A program made the translations under genes and the position numbers. This document shows, in pieces, positions 22,430 to 34,696 of a stretch of 64,000 bases of DNA. Source of the stretch: Shinisaurus crocodilurus (taxonomy: Eukaryota; Chordata; Lepidosauria; Squamata; Shinisauridae); contig CM037880.1 in NCBI GenBank assembly GCA_021292165.1, positions 138,944,564-139,008,563 on the forward strand. The letters run 5' to 3'. Positions within the stretch are counted from its first letter, which is position 1; every line of letters begins with the position of its first letter. The notes under the pieces were generated by a model. It was not told where the DNA came from. It did no database searches and saw only the letters and a program-made list of their open reading frames with translations.

Positions 22430-22830
22430 GGCAGGTTTGCATGTCATGACAACCCACTCTGCCAATAAGGCACGGTGGACTGGTTGTTCTACAAACAGCC
22501 CACGGTGAGCCCGACAAATGATGGTTCACCATGGGTTGTTTGCTCCCTCCCTCCCCCTCCTTCCCCCTCGATCCTCCAAGCGATATCTTGAGGGACATCA
22601 CAGCAGGACCAAGTCATCTCTCTCTCCCTGCCACGATCAAGAGCCATTCAGCTCCTTGCAACTTTTTTGCCGACTTTCATAATCCCTGTTTTGGCAGCCA
22701 CCGACAGCCCCTTCAGAGTGCCTGAGCGGCATCTTGGAGGGGCTGTACATGGCTGGAAAATGTTGGGTTTTTTTAACCCCCTCCCCCCATTTCCACAAAT
22801 AATTGCAGCATTTATTTATTTATTTGGCTT
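22430..22830. repeat. Repeat of the ACAACCCA family, possibly a MITE
   Basis: The words TGACAACCCACTC and ACCATGGGTTGTTTG and a CCTCCTTCCCC block recall the larger element at 30720-31731. The ends are not resolved. Open frames at 22383-22725 are within it and are not genes. Confidence 0.4.
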
Positions 22831-22839
22831 TTTTGGAGG

Positions 22840-23270
22840 AATGGTGAGATAAAAAATTAATTTAAAAATTACAGAAATGTTTATTCTATTACTGTACATG
22901 GCATGTTATTGAGGTACAATAAGAAAAAGACAGTGCAGGGAGACAGCAAAGGAAGGGGGAAGGAGGAGGCATGAACAAGAAGGACAGCAGAGAGAGAGGA
23001 GAAACTGGAAAGGAAAGGGGAAGAAATCCAATTCCTTAGACATTATAGGAGCAGCATGGGAGCTGCTGCATCATCCAGTTACATTGCTGTAATATTTAGG
23101 GGTTTGGCATTCTGTGGGGAGGACATATCACTCAGCTCCTTGCCATGCAGTCATCCCTTGGCCAGGCTCAGATGAGAAAGTCCAGTGTGATAGGCCATTC
23201 CTATGTGGTGCCACTTCTTTAAAGATTACAACAACACAGTGGCATTAAATCAAAAGTGGCTTCCAAGCCA
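22840..23270. other. Intron, nothing recognised
   Basis: Purine-rich but without a recognisable repeat or exon. Confidence 0.5.
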
Positions 23271-23274
23271 CTGC

Positions 23275-23430
23275 TATAATTTATTTATTTATTTATTTAT
23301 TTCATTTTTATACTGCCCAATAGCCGAAGTTCTCTGGGTGGTTTACAGCAATTAACAAGAGTCCCTGCCCGCAGGCTTACAATCTAAAAAGACACGACAC
23401 ACAAGGAAAAAGGAATGGGGAGGGAAGAAG
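23275..23430 (-). mobile_element. L2-like LINE 3' end with TTTA tail
   Basis: A TTTA tract (23279-23303) is followed by a TTATACTGCCCAATAGCCGA segment and GGTGGTTTACAGC, then GGCTTACAATCTAAAAAGAC. This is the 3'-terminal signature of L2-like LINEs in squamates, in reverse orientation. Confidence 0.6.
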
Positions 23431-23845
23431 GGGGAATATTAATGAATACTCCTGGCAGGGCTGGTGGAATGGCCCTGCGCTCTCTCTCATCTCCCTCCTC
23501 TCAGCCTGCTGGAATGGCCGCTGTGGTGGCAGTACTAGCTCTGCCTGCCCCAACATACCTGCTTTAGTCAATTGTGGCATATTAATGGCCTGAAAGAAAC
23601 TACCCCTACCTGGGATATTTCCCACAGATAAACAGAGACGCCGCTGTTTACAAGCCTGGTTCAGTTTAAGTTTGCCTAGCTGGGATGTTCCTTGTGTGAG
23701 ACCAGCTAAGGAACACAATTTAGATGAAGCAATGTTCAGTTTCTTCCCCTGGGGTCCTTATACTTAAGCTTGGTTGGGGATGAGGTCTAATGGGTTTAAG
23801 TCAAAGGCTTCATGGTCAAGGTTGGTTTTGATTAGAGATTTGGAG
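23431..23845. other. Intron or LINE-derived sequence, not assigned
   Basis: The GC-richer stretch following the L2-like end may be part of the same LINE 3' region. The minus-strand open frame 23377-23718 has no domain. Confidence 0.4.
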
Positions 23846-23885
23846 AATATTTATTTATTTGTTTATTTATTGCATTTATACTCCG

Positions 23886-24048
23886 CAGGGCCAGTGCTAC
23901 CATTAGGCCAACTAGGCAGCTGCCTAGGGCGCAGGGCTAAAGGGGGCGCCAGAAACGCCTTGAAAAAAAAATACAGCGCTCTCAAGTGGGAAGGGGGGGC
24001 GCGCTAAATATCTGATCTTGCCTAGGGCACCAACTATCACCGGTTCTG
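23886..24048. mobile_element. hAT MITE with 8-bp target duplications
   Basis: Perfect 8-bp duplications ATACTCCG (23878-23885 and 24049-24056) flank a 163-bp element. It starts CAGGGCCAGTGCTACC and, read from the other end, starts CAGAACCGGTGATAG. It is inserted in an L2-like 3' tail whose motif (TTTATACTCCG|CCTTTTG) is restored when the element is removed. The interior CTAGGGCGC blocks are inverted. Confidence 0.88.
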
Positions 24049-24059
24049 ATACTCCGCCT

Positions 24060-25065
24060 TTTGTGTGTATAAATTATGTATTTGAAGGTAGGGATTGTTT
24101 TTTTAATGCAGGCAACCAAGTTTGACAGCTTTATTTGTACAGTATTAGCCAATGTCTCAAGCTGAAAGATTTTTTTTAAAAATACATTGCTGCATAAGTA
24201 TGTTTAATAAGTAAAAGAATAGGGAATTACTTGATTCTATGTAACATTGACTGCCCACACAAATCATAAAGATATACCTTTTTTTAAAGTTACTCACAGT
24301 CTAAACTGTATAAAGCCTTCCCAGAAGCACAGGTCAGGAGCTGAGCATTGCTTCTGGATTTTGTGTAATATTCCTGTTTGTGTTGTGGTGCATTTCTGTA
24401 TATAAGATGGTTGCCATGGATCTACAGTGTGGCAAACAATGGAGGAATGTTGCTTCAGAGGGTGGCTTCTTTGTTAAATTCTGTTTTTTCTGCTTAGCTT
24501 GCATAGTCTGAACACATCTTCTGTATACGGTTGAGAAAATGCCCTTGTTTGTGGTTGAAATCTTTATCAGGCAGATAAATCTTGGTTTGTTTTTAATGTG
24601 AAGCCTGTTGTACTTTTAAAAAAAGTCAGTTGTCAGTATGCTGCCTTCTCAACAGCCTTTCTTGTGGAGAGATGGAAATTCACCTCTCCCCCCCCCCTTG
24701 AAAACAAGAGTGTTGTTTTAATGTGGGTTTGTTTTCACCTTACTGAGGCCTGACTTTTACCCACTCCCTTTTTCATCCCATGCTTCTCAGTGATTTAGAT
24801 GTGTAAATGCTTGTCCTGTGTTTGGGAGCTCTCTCAGCTTATTGTAAGCGACATATACTGGGCTCCTTCTGTCACTAGCACTTAATGAAATGCTGGCCAG
24901 GAATATTGTCAAACTGAGATGCTCGTCTCAACACTACCTAGCTATATGTTAGAAGAAAGGGATAATATTTGTTGTATGCTGAAAGTTTCATTTTTCCAAC
25001 TGTTAGTTAGTAAACAGCTCCTGGTAAAATGATAGCTAAAGTAGCAAATAAATTGGTTTAATAGT
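24060..25065. other. Unique AT-rich intron, nothing recognised
   Basis: No exon-like or repeat feature was recognised. Confidence 0.6.
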
Positions 25066-25069
25066 TTAA

Positions 25070-25223
25070 GTGCACAATCCTGTGTGTGTTTAGACAGAAA
25101 TAAGTCCTACAACTCCTAACATCCCCAGGCCAGCAATACACGCACACAGCCCAACACCACTGGCTGGGGGATGCTAGGAGTTGTAGGACTTACTTCTGTC
25201 TAGACTTGCATAGGATTGCACCC
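25070..25223. mobile_element. Harbinger-like foldback MITE with TAA target duplication
   Basis: The element starts GTGCACAATCCTGTG and ends GCATAGGATTGCACCC. It is flanked by TAA on both sides (25067-25069 and 25224-25226). The arms are long inverted repeats containing AAGTCCTACAACTCCTA and its complement, separated by about 35 bp. A TWA duplication is characteristic of PIF/Harbinger transposition. Confidence 0.75.
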
Positions 25224-25283
25224 TAAAAACCAGTTGATAAAGTGTGAGGTCAGGTTCTGGTTGGTGTCTTGGTACGAATGCAG

Positions 25284-25348
25284 AGGGACAATATACTAAA
25301 ATACTACTACCAAACTGGAGATTATTTTACCAAAGTAAATTCTAGCAT
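25284..25348 (+). repeat. 65-bp direct duplication, copy 1
   Basis: It matches 27532-27596 at 64 of 65 positions (one T/A difference near the start). The unit contains ACTACTACCAAACTGGAGAT. It is not part of a recognised repeat family. Confidence 0.85.
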
Positions 25349-25349
25349 C

Positions 25350-26775
25350 CCCCCTGCCCCATCACAGTTCTTCCTTTACATGTGGATTCTCCAATAGATG
25401 GCCATAGTGTAGGGCAGCTTAGAATCCTGTCCTAAAGAGGCACTGCTTTTCTGCCACCCAGTACTAAAGACTTCCTTGTACTGGCACCACTGTGAAAAAG
25501 AAAAACTTGGGCTTATCTGTGAATTCCCATTCTCAGAGAAGCTGGGATGGGACAACTTCTAGAGGGTTAGGGGCAGTCTACATGCCCCTTTCCTGCTGGA
25601 AACAAAAGGAAAAGGTGATATATTGCTGGCTAGCTGACACATACCTGTTGTGGGGTTAAGTAGTTTGTAGTGAGACTCTCTTCTTTCTTGACTGTTTTGC
25701 TTTTCTCTGTGTTCATTACACGTTGCATATCTTCCTTCAGTTACACTATTCATGTTGGTTGTTCCACATATATGTTAATGTTGTATCAAGTTCTAGAGTT
25801 GGGCTTAGGGTCTCTTTCAGATGATTGACACAGTGTGGGAGTTGAAGGAAAGAAACTGTATCTGCGCACTAACACACACATCCTGTGCTATTAGAGTAGT
25901 TTAGAAAAGTAGGGACACTGAGGCAGAGGCCTGACTGACATGCATTGTTGGTTCATTGAAGAATATCTGTGGAACTTGCGAGATGATCAGCTCCTGTCTT
26001 CTGGCAGTAGAAAGTGATCCCCCATAAAGACCTTCCACTTCCCCTCCTCTACCTCTGCTGTTCATCAGAAGCAGAGATGAAGCACCTGCCAAAAGAATAT
26101 ACAACTTGGCTATGCCAATTTAGTGCAGCTGATTTGCATAATTGCTACAACTGATTTTGTATAGTCATTGCCAGGATTTGGGGACCTGGAACTTTTCATT
26201 CCTAGAAGCAATAATAGTGTGTAGGTTAACTTCTACATCTTACTGAACGTTTCTGCTGTTTCTCAGATCCTAAAACCACTTCACATGCAAAACAGTATAA
26301 AAACAGATGGTAATGGGTGTTGCAGGATAATCAGGATCTAAATATGTCAATAGTACTGCTGGTTAAGGGCCTATCTACCTGTAACTACGTCTTAAACAGA
26401 ATGTTAGATTTATAAGATGAGACATCTGAAATCCACATGAAAGATAATTTTGCAGAGTAAAAAAATATAAAAGTGTAAAGCGACATGCTGAATGTGGTAT
26501 AAACATAAATTCTGTTTATATTAGATTTTACATTTATGCATTCATTTGGAAAATACTACGCTTGATTGCTTAACGTTTGTGCTTTTTTATGCATTTGTGT
26601 TAAAATGAATGTAGATTTTGATTTAAAATATATCTTATAAACTAGGTCTTTATGAATTGTGATCCATGTTATAGTTGTGGGGTGCTCCTGTTATTGCCAA
26701 AAGGAAGATCTAGTACATATGAAAGTGCAAGTTGTGGCTGCTTTTAATTTAACCTGTATTTGTAATCATTTCTTG
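25350..26775. other. Unique AT-rich intron, nothing recognised
   Basis: No repeat or exon-like feature was recognised. Confidence 0.55.
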
Positions 26776-26779
26776 CTTT

Positions 26780-27250
26780 GCTTTCATTTGCAGACCAAGT
26801 GCCCCAAAGAAAATAAATAAACCCACTCTTGTTTCTGGTTTATTTGCAAACCGGGTCAGACGCCTTTGATTAGGTCTCAGCTGGAGCATAATTTGAATCT
26901 TGACAGATTGAACCTAAGCAGCAGGCTTTCTCCAGCTCAGCCAAGCAGGAGTGGGGGGTGGGGAAATAAAAGCTAATTCCAGTTCACGAGCAGAACAACA
27001 GTGCTGAATAAATGTGCAACTGTTAATGAATAGCTATTTCAAATATTTACAAAAGGCTGAAGAAAAAAGAGATTGGCATTCCAGGCAGCTGTTCGAGGTG
27101 GAAACTATTAAAAAATAAACATGAAAAATAATATTCAAGTGCTAATATATCTGTCAAGCATCACGTGAACTGAGAAGAGAAAATGGCTTTGGAGAAAAGA
27201 GGCTGGATCTCGTACAACCATAGTACACTGTGTCCAGATAAGATTATTTC
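26780..27250. promoter_or_regulatory. Candidate conserved non-coding element
   Basis: This is a repeat-free stretch with mixed AT-rich homeodomain-like words (TTAATGAATAGC, ATTAAAAAATAAAC) and no coding frame. Its composition is like that of conserved vertebrate enhancers, and it is longer than the other repeat-free stretches nearby that show this look. CDKAL1 introns in other vertebrates are known to hold distal enhancers of neighbouring developmental genes such as SOX4. The call is by impression only; conservation could not be tested. Confidence 0.25.
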
Positions 27251-27531
27251 TGTCTCTTGCCTGTCTTTCCTCCATCCAAGGTTTAACAGATCACAGGGGC
27301 CTGTGGGAATAGGAACAGCCAGCATAAACTTGCATGCTTAGTGGCTTGAATGTTTTGGAATTCTCTACTCTTATTCTGATTCAAGCCACACTGTACTGTA
27401 CCAATTTGTTTTCATTGGGTTCATTATTGGAGGGAGATGGAAATCCATAATATCTAAAATATTTGTCACAAAATAAGAAAGCATTTGGGGGCGGGGGGGA
27501 ACCAGCAACTAAAGCATCATTAATAGTCTTC

Positions 27532-27596
27532 AGGGACAAAATACTAAAATACTACTACCAAACTGGAGATTATTTTACCAAAGTAAATTCTAGCAT
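27532..27596 (+). repeat. 65-bp direct duplication, copy 2
   Basis: Same sequence as 25284-25348 with one difference, 2.25 kb away in the same orientation. The open frame 27463-27789 runs across it but shows no domain. Confidence 0.85.
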
Positions 27597-27599
27597 TCT

Positions 27600-28460
27600 G
27601 ATCCAAAGAAGCAATATGTATCTTGTGGCGAATACATGTGCAGAATACATAGCAGTTCCCATGGATTTTTCAACTGAGCCACAGCTGGTCAAGGCATGGT
27701 TTTGCATGCAAGGGGGATGGCAATCACAAAAGTTGATGCGGCTGCGATTGGTAAGTTACTGCTGGCTCACGTCACACTGCTTTAATTAATGTAGATGTGG
27801 AGATGACTGTTGCATCTTTAAAACATGACCAAGCATAATGTATGAACAATCCCTTAACATGCTTTCAAGTTAAAGATACAAAGCAGGTCAGGCAGACTTA
27901 CACTGTAGCCTGACTCGCAAGCACTGTGGGAATCATTTGCATGGAGGTAACCCATATGAATTATATAGCCACCTCAGTAGCAGTACTGAAGCTATGTATC
28001 TTTTAGGATTGTAATCTAAGCCCTTAGACCTTTCCAAAACAGAGAATGATGTGATCTAAAAGATATATCTATAAAGTGTGTTTGTTTTCATATATGCATG
28101 TGCACATTTTATATCAGATATCTAAAAAGATGCTTGAGCCTAAATGACTTACTAACTCAGGGATAAATAAAATAAAGGGTACTTTCCAATGAGCCGGCAT
28201 CCTAAAATTTTTATAGCCTAAGGCACCTGATTATTTTTAAAAATCTGAAAAGTGGATGTTTACAACATCACTCTCAAAATGGGGGCTTAGTCTACCCCCA
28301 AATCGCTATGGTACGTCCCAGCTACCTAGACAGCTGAAATTTGGCACATATGTAGTCCAGGTTTCTCTGATCATAAGAAAATCTTAAATTGGAATATCTT
28401 TTCCACCTAACAGTCAAAATGTGGGGCATGAGGTATGCCTCATAATGGAGGCCAGTACAG
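27600..28460. other. Intron, nothing recognised
   Basis: About 28190-28460 has repeat-like composition but no paired ends or known family was recognised. Confidence 0.5.
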
Positions 28461-28467
28461 GCTAGAC

Positions 28468-28603
28468 CAGGGCTCTTCAACCTTGGGTCCCCAGATGTTG
28501 CTGGCCTACAGCTCCCAGCATACCCAGCCAGCATGGCTAATGGCAAGGGATTCTGGGAGCTGTAGTCCAGCAACATCTGGGGACCCAAGGTTGGAGAGCC
28601 CTG
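28468..28603 (-). mobile_element. hAT foldback MITE, 136 bp, with 8-bp target duplications
   Basis: Perfect duplications GGCTAGAC (28460-28467 and 28604-28611) flank a near-palindromic element. Its ends are CAGGGCTCTTCAACCTTGGG and, from the other side, CAGGGCTCTCCAACCTTGGG. It belongs to the same family and has the same length as 49839-49974, which lies in the opposite orientation. Open frames at 28322-28671 cross it on both strands because it is palindromic. Confidence 0.92.
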
Positions 28604-28619
28604 GGCTAGACCAAGCTAA

Positions 28620-30715
28620 ATGTGGGATGGAATGTTGGATTTGGAGGTGTTCCATCACCACTCCAGTCTAGGATTTAGTGAGGGTGCAGGTACAGCTACA
28701 GCCAGAAACATAGATGTGTGTTGCGACTCTCGTTTACTAGTATATTATATAGACGAGACTACAATTGGAGTCATAACACTGGGCTGTGTGTAGTTTCTTG
28801 ATCTGGCCTAATAAACCAGCTACCTCTTCTCTGCTACACAGTAGATGGAGCTTAATTAAGTGTCTATAATAGTTCAAATGATTTGGTAACGAAGATGTAA
28901 GTAGCCCTTATTTTGCAGTCTGCATTTTAATGTATGGAAAGGGTTTAATGTGGGGGGGGCAACTTATGGCCCTCCAGATGTTAATTAAAGATATGGGTTT
29001 ACCATAGATGTGATGTCCATTGTCCCAGTTTGGATAGATTCTTGTGAGACACCACTGTTTGCATCCCTCCATTGGAAGAATTTACCATTTATCCCTACTC
29101 TGTTTTCTGTTGTTTAACCAGTTACAGGACCTCTCATCTTTTTCCATGACTTGCAAAGTTTTTTCAGGAGTCTTTGGTGATAGACATTGTCAAAATAGTG
29201 TTTACCCTGTAAAATATCTAGCAGTAGTGTTTACCCTGTAAAATACTGGAAAAGATGCAGCCAAAGAAAATGCCCGGAATTCTACAACATTGTTAAAAAC
29301 AAAAAGAGGAGTAATGATTTAATGACCACAGGGACAGGGGCAACAACAAATGTTTTAAGAGGAGGCTCATTTACTAGTGGTAAATGAACTCTGGCATTGA
29401 TATACAGTGGCACACTTGCATATTTATAACTACTGGGGCCCTACTGTTGAAGCACAATCTGAAAGCTCTTGAGTCATGCATAGCTTAATGCCTGCTTTTT
29501 CTTTTGCACGATAAGGGAATACACGCTATCAGAATCTTTTATTTCCTAGGTACATTGGAGCAAGCAAGGGAAAAAGAATGACGGTTGTTTGTTTCCAAGA
29601 GCTCTTCTGGCAGAGAACATCTTTGTTGCAACCTTGAATTTTCTTGCTTTTGTTGGGTTTGGGTTGCAGCCTTAAATGCATTTCAATTTCCCCCCTTTAA
29701 TTTCTTTTAATCTACATGTTAGGTTTAGTTGTAGTCCCTTCCAAATAGTTTGTTTTATGTCTCCAGCTGCTTCCAAGCAGCCATTGTGCTGAATAAGCAC
29801 TTATTTCAGTATGTCCTTGATAAAATTAATGAAAGCATCTGCAGAAGTGGCGGCGGCAGCTGCAGTGCCTTCTGGAAGCCAACTTCTGCTTAACATTGTA
29901 ATAAAAGGAATAGTTTTGTGCTGGAACTGAATGTTGACTTACTCCTAGAAAAAAAAGGGGGGTTGCACCTGCCACTGCTAGTCTGGTTGTGTGGTTTGTT
30001 GATTATATACTCTTGTTAGTGCCATTGTCATTGGCAAAATGGGGATGATGTCATCTTTATCAAGCCTACTTGGCACCTTGTAGGGTGACAAATAATTCGC
30101 CTGCTGTTGTATTTCCCCCCCTCCAGAATGTGCCTCGTTTTAGAAGCAGGGAGAGTGTCATGTTGTCACAGTTAAAAGTGGTAGAATTGTAGAGTTGCAT
30201 GAAAATGAAAGAGATTAATACTTATAATCAGCATGCATGGTAATGTAATATAAGTGCACATTTAAGATCATTATCCTGTTACCAGGTGGGACCCTTGAGC
30301 TTTCACGTGTATAGAAACTGCTTGAGGTTCTGCATATGAAGTGAGAGGTACTGCAACACCATCTGCTATTTTCTCATTAATTCCTCTGTCCCCTAAGCCT
30401 ACTCTAAATTTGTCTTTGAATAGCACTTCCCTACTTAATCCTAATAAAGATTGTGAGGGTAACTGCTGTAGTTGCCAGATGTAGACCCAAAGAGGGCTTC
30501 TGTATCTTTAAGGGCTGCATAGAAGAGAGAATTTAATTAGGTCTGGATCCAGCACCACTTGTAAATGCTGTCTCCAAGATATACGTTAGCCAATTTATCT
30601 CTGTAGAGATCAATTTAGTTCTTTCAGCAACAGTAGGTATACCTAAGCTAAAGACTTGGAATGTGTACAGAAACCTCAGCTTTGTGACTGGGCTAACGAC
30701 ATTTTGAACACTTTT
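28620..30715. other. Unique AT-rich intron, nothing recognised
   Basis: No repeat family was recognised. A short tandem echo TAGTGTTTACCCTGTAAAATA occurs near 29195 and 29226. The open frame 29044-29241 has no domain. Confidence 0.5.
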
Positions 30716-30719
30716 TCAA

Positions 30720-31731
30720 TGGCCGCGTTCACACAACACAACCACCCACCCTTCGAACAAGCTACTCAGTTCATGGAACAACCCATTGCATGCCCAACAG
30801 ATGATCAGGCTCACTGTGGGTTGTCCCACGCTCTTTCCCCCTCGCTCCTCCCACCAGTATCTGAAGGGACTTGGCGGCTGAACCCATCTTGTCTTCTTTC
30901 CCTGCTGTGATCATGATTTCATGCTGCATATGAAATCTATCCGAACAACCCTGTTTAACCCTGTCAAAAAACCCACTCAAACAAAAACCGTTTCTTTTCA
31001 CTGCTGTCAAAAGTCCATGTTCACGAAAGGTGGGTAATAGATCTTAGTTTTCTGAAATACCTAGAGGCTGGGGGAAGTGTGGAAAAGGTGGAGGACACTG
31101 AGAACTGTGGGGGCAATACTTGAAACTAGGAGTATACCCGAAAGGGGGGCGATGTACTCACCACCACCCACTTTTGTGAGCAAAGGTCCCTTTGCCGCTT
31201 TTCTTTTCTTTTGACAGCTTGCCATTTGATAGCTGTCAAGTGAAAAGCAAAGCAACAAATTAACCTATTTGCAGCCTTACTTTATCAATGGCTATGGATG
31301 TTGCCTCCTGCACTTTGACAGGAGACACTTACTAGGACATTGACCATGCAAGACTTTGCATTTTGGCTAATTTTTTTTTAAGGTGGCAAACCCGTGATGG
31401 CTGCTCCAATGTGCCGCTTAGGTATCAGTGAAGTGGCTGTCACTGGAGGTGGCATGGGCGAGCTCGGCAAGAGCGGCAATGGGGTTTTGCTGCTTTTGCC
31501 AAGCAGCTTGCCTGCCACTTCCCTGGACCCACAATGGGATCAGTCTCCCAAGTTTGAACAACATGACAACTCAATTGTGGGTCCAGCAACCCCTAGAACA
31601 AGCCATGGGTTGTCAGGCTGTCTTGTTGCTCAAAAACAAGCCATCCTGTGGGAAACATTCCAGGTTCTCATGACACAACAACCCACGATGTGTTGCTGTG
31701 TCATGTGACCCCAGTCCATGTGGATAGTGCC
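30720..31731. repeat. Possible 1-kb TIR element of the ACAACCCA family
   Basis: The left end GGCCGCGTTCACACAACAC and the reversed right end GGCACTATCCACATGG are loosely alike, and ACAACCCA/TGGGTTGT words are inverted between the two halves. The interior is GC-richer than its surroundings. Several overlapping open frames here are low-complexity and carry no domain. The boundaries are tentative. Confidence 0.35.
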
Positions 31732-31739
31732 TTAATGTG

Positions 31740-32685
31740 CTTCACGTGTATGCAGTCAAGGACTGAATCAGAGACTTAAATGAGTTGAAAGAGAAGAAAA
31801 AGGCCCTTGTATCATCAGCAGGCTCTTGTTTGTTTTGACTCACGTGTTGCATTTGGGGATAAATGGCATAGTGTTCACAAGTGTGACATATTCCAAATTC
31901 ACTGCAGAGCTGCAAAGAGGGGTTCTGGGGATGTGTTTAAAATATCCTGGATGTCTGTGTGTCTATCTATCACTAGCCCAGGATCATTGTAACACTAAAT
32001 ATCCTGCCCAGTATCCCTGGAAAGCTCAAGTCGAATTTTCCTACCCCCAGAACTCTAGTGACCCAAATTCCATTTGTACTCTGTGATGCTGCTATAACAG
32101 TTTAATCCTCCTCAGATATATTTAGGAAACTTTCAACCTTCTACTTTGAAATGACTTGAATATTTCCTGGATAACTTTGGGAAAGTGCAGCAGCATGTGC
32201 CTCTAGAACAGACTGTAGAGCGGGCTTGCACAAATACCATCTACTAAGCCAAGCACAGCACGGTAGTCATGTCTTGTGGCCTGCCATGTACGGTACTTGA
32301 CAACTGCTCATTTTGCAATCCTAGTAAGGTGACAAATAATCCAGGAAGTTTACTGAGCTCTTAATGGCATATCATATTTGGCTGATGACTGCATTTGTGA
32401 CTTTGTATGTCGCAAATTGGGCAGGCCTGCCACAGAGCCTATGTACTGTTCATAAGAGACTGTCCATGTCCTCTTCTCTCTTTATTTTGCGTTCACATGT
32501 AGAATGTGTAAATAGAAGAGTCAACTGCAACCACTCCAGCTCATCTGAAGCCCAGCTGCTGCACCAGTTCCCCTCTGCCCCTTGGACATTAACAAGACAT
32601 GCAGTTCAGGGTTGGGGAGTGGGGAGATGTGCTACCCCAAAGCGAAGTTGTGTGCCAGAGGAGACAGAAGCAACCCTGTTGTTCT
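31740..32685. other. Intron, nothing recognised
   Basis: No exon-like or repeat structure was recognised apart from a LINE-like 3' end that follows. Confidence 0.5.
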
Positions 32686-32689
32686 TGCT

Positions 32690-32760
32690 GTGTTTTATAT
32701 AAACTGCCTTGAGGGATCCTTCTGGATTGAAAAGGTGGAACTGAATTTAAACAAAACAAA
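32690..32760 (+). mobile_element. LINE 3'-end-like fragment, sense orientation
   Basis: The segment TATAAACTGCCTTGAGGGAT, followed by GGTGGAACTGAATTTAAAC, resembles the 3' terminus of L2-like LINEs. Nothing of the coding part precedes it. Confidence 0.45.
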
Positions 32761-32764
32761 TGCT

Positions 32765-33300
32765 TTAACAGTTCTTCATACTCTGACATTTGAAAAAATA
32801 ATGTTGAGGAAACTAATCCAGTGGTAATATAGTGACTTTTACCTTATGAGGCCATTTTATTTTTGCATGATATAGTAATTTAACTGCTTTCTTTTTACAT
32901 CTACTCATCTCATTTTTCCTTAGAACATAATTTAGAGTGAATTGCCTCTTATATCTTGAGTGTGGAGATAAATGGTCATCTTTAAACTGTTAAAGCAAAA
33001 GGATTTTTAAAAATTAATAAACAAAACCAGAAGGCAAACATCCAGAATGGATTTGGCTCACATGCTCTAAGTTAGGTATCAGTGCTAAAATTTAAATCTG
33101 ACTATAAGTATTTGTTTATTTACCCACTAGCTTTTGATTACTGGTTTCTTTTACAAACCTAATTTTTTAGAGGTTCACCAGACAATTCCGTACTCAAGCA
33201 AAGATATAAACACAAAGCCATGTTGGGTACGTCATCATGCAAAATGTGGGTAGAGGCACATCTGCAAGGCTGTTGGGACTGACTACTTTTATGCATTCCC
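32765..33300. other. Unique AT-rich intron, nothing recognised
   Basis: No feature recognised. Confidence 0.6.
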
Positions 33301-33308
33301 AACCATCT

Positions 33309-33619
33309 TGTCATGGGTCACAGGTTCAGACACTAAAATACTCGTTCTTGAGGCAAACTAGGCTCCTTCTCCTTTATTCATTCTAGGATCCAAGAATCTA
33401 ATAAGGCTTGACTTTCATCCTCCCCACGATGTCATTCCCAGGCACCTATGTCTAGCATAGGCCAACATAGGCACGTGACACCCTTCCCATCTCAGTTTGG
33501 TCTTCCAGTCTGAGTTTCCTGCTGCCAGCTGAACCTGGTACACTCCTTTTCTCTGAGGTCTAGGGTAGTCCAGCTTTCCTGTGCTTACCACCCTGAACTC
33601 CTGTGACTAGACTTCCACA
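33309..33619 (-). mobile_element. Possible solo LTR
   Basis: On the minus strand the block starts TGTGGAAGTC and ends CCCATGACA, so it has TGT…ACA ends. It contains GAATAAAGGAG as a possible polyadenylation signal about 80 bp before its end. No matching target duplication was found, so the boundaries are uncertain. Confidence 0.38.
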
Positions 33620-34030
33620 ATACTTCTGAGATGAGTGGGCAAGGATGCAGTCCGAACTGCCTCAAAGTGCCGGCTATTAACTTAAATCATGCTTCTCATC
33701 ATGTTACTTTTTGAACATATAGAGCCACACCCATGTTGCAAGTTATATGCAAATGCAATGCTGAAAGAGTAATATGCACAAGTCTGTTTTTCACAGCAGA
33801 CCCCCTTTCAGCAATATTTCTAAAGGACAGTTAGAGATTGAGTATTTAACCTTTCCCATATTTGTACATGTCTTCAAAAATAATACAAATGCCCCAAGTC
33901 TAATTCAGAAAAGCTGTAGAAGAGATTCCCATGAGAACCATTCTGATCTAGTAGAACCATGCAGGCCCAGAGTGCATAGCAAATTGCCCCCTGGGTAAAA
34001 TACAGTCCAACAATCCTACCACTGAAGTGC
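33620..34030. other. Intron, nothing recognised
   Basis: No feature recognised; the open frame 33774-33998 has no domain. Confidence 0.5.
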
Positions 34031-34034
34031 TAGA

Positions 34035-34130
34035 CTGTTTGTTTGTTTGTTTATTACATTTCTATACCGCCTTTCTGCTAAGGCACCCAAAGCGGTTTAC
34101 AATGTTTAAATACTCAAACAAACAAACAAA
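34035..34130 (-). mobile_element. L2-like LINE 3' end
   Basis: A GTTT tract followed by a TTTCTATACCGCCTTTCTGC segment and AAAGCGGTTTACAATG is the reversed 3' terminus of a squamate L2-like LINE. Confidence 0.6.
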
Positions 34131-34149
34131 CGTTAGCCCCCCAAACCAA

Positions 34150-34395
34150 ACATACACCAGTTCTCTCAGGCCAACTGAAGGTTTCTTCAGGAGCTGATGG
34201 TACAATCTCCCTGGCCTGGGCTTTTCTTCTGCCTTCCCTCTGTAGCCCCAGGGAAGGCAGGGGAGGGGCTGCCCCAAGAGCCCTCTCAGGCCGATGATGG
34301 TCACTTCAGGAGCTGATGGCATTTGCTCCCTGGCCTGGGCCTCTCTTCTGCCTTCCCTCAGGGCACACAGGTCTTAAATAGCCCCAGGGAAGTTC
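34150..34395 (+). repeat. Two-copy minisatellite, about 120-bp period
   Basis: The words CTCTCAGGCC, CTTCAGGAGCTGATGG, CTCCCTGGCCTGGGC and TCTTCTGCCTTCCCTC recur in the same order in two adjacent units. Confidence 0.75.
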
Positions 34396-34696
34396 TACAT
34401 GCAGTCCTATCAGAGCTACAAGTGGGGGAGGTTGAGCTGTGGTTGCAGCTGTCTCAGCGCTGCCTTACATTTTAATACGTGTTCAATATCATGATCCAGA
34501 TCATCATCATAATCACTTTAATTTCTATGTAGTTTTTCCATATATTATGCTGAAAGCAGCTCACAACACAAGAACATAAATACAAAAACAAGAATACATA
34601 TCAGTACACCATTGCAATACACAGTTTAGTACCGGTTTACTTCAAAACATAATAATAACCACCCAAACCTTTTATTTTAATAATAATAATAATATT

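Noticed and set aside
26783..26815. A possible exon after TTTCATTTGCAG at about 26793
   Set aside because: The acceptor-like sequence is followed by a short frame that stops quickly and resembles no CDKAL1 segment.
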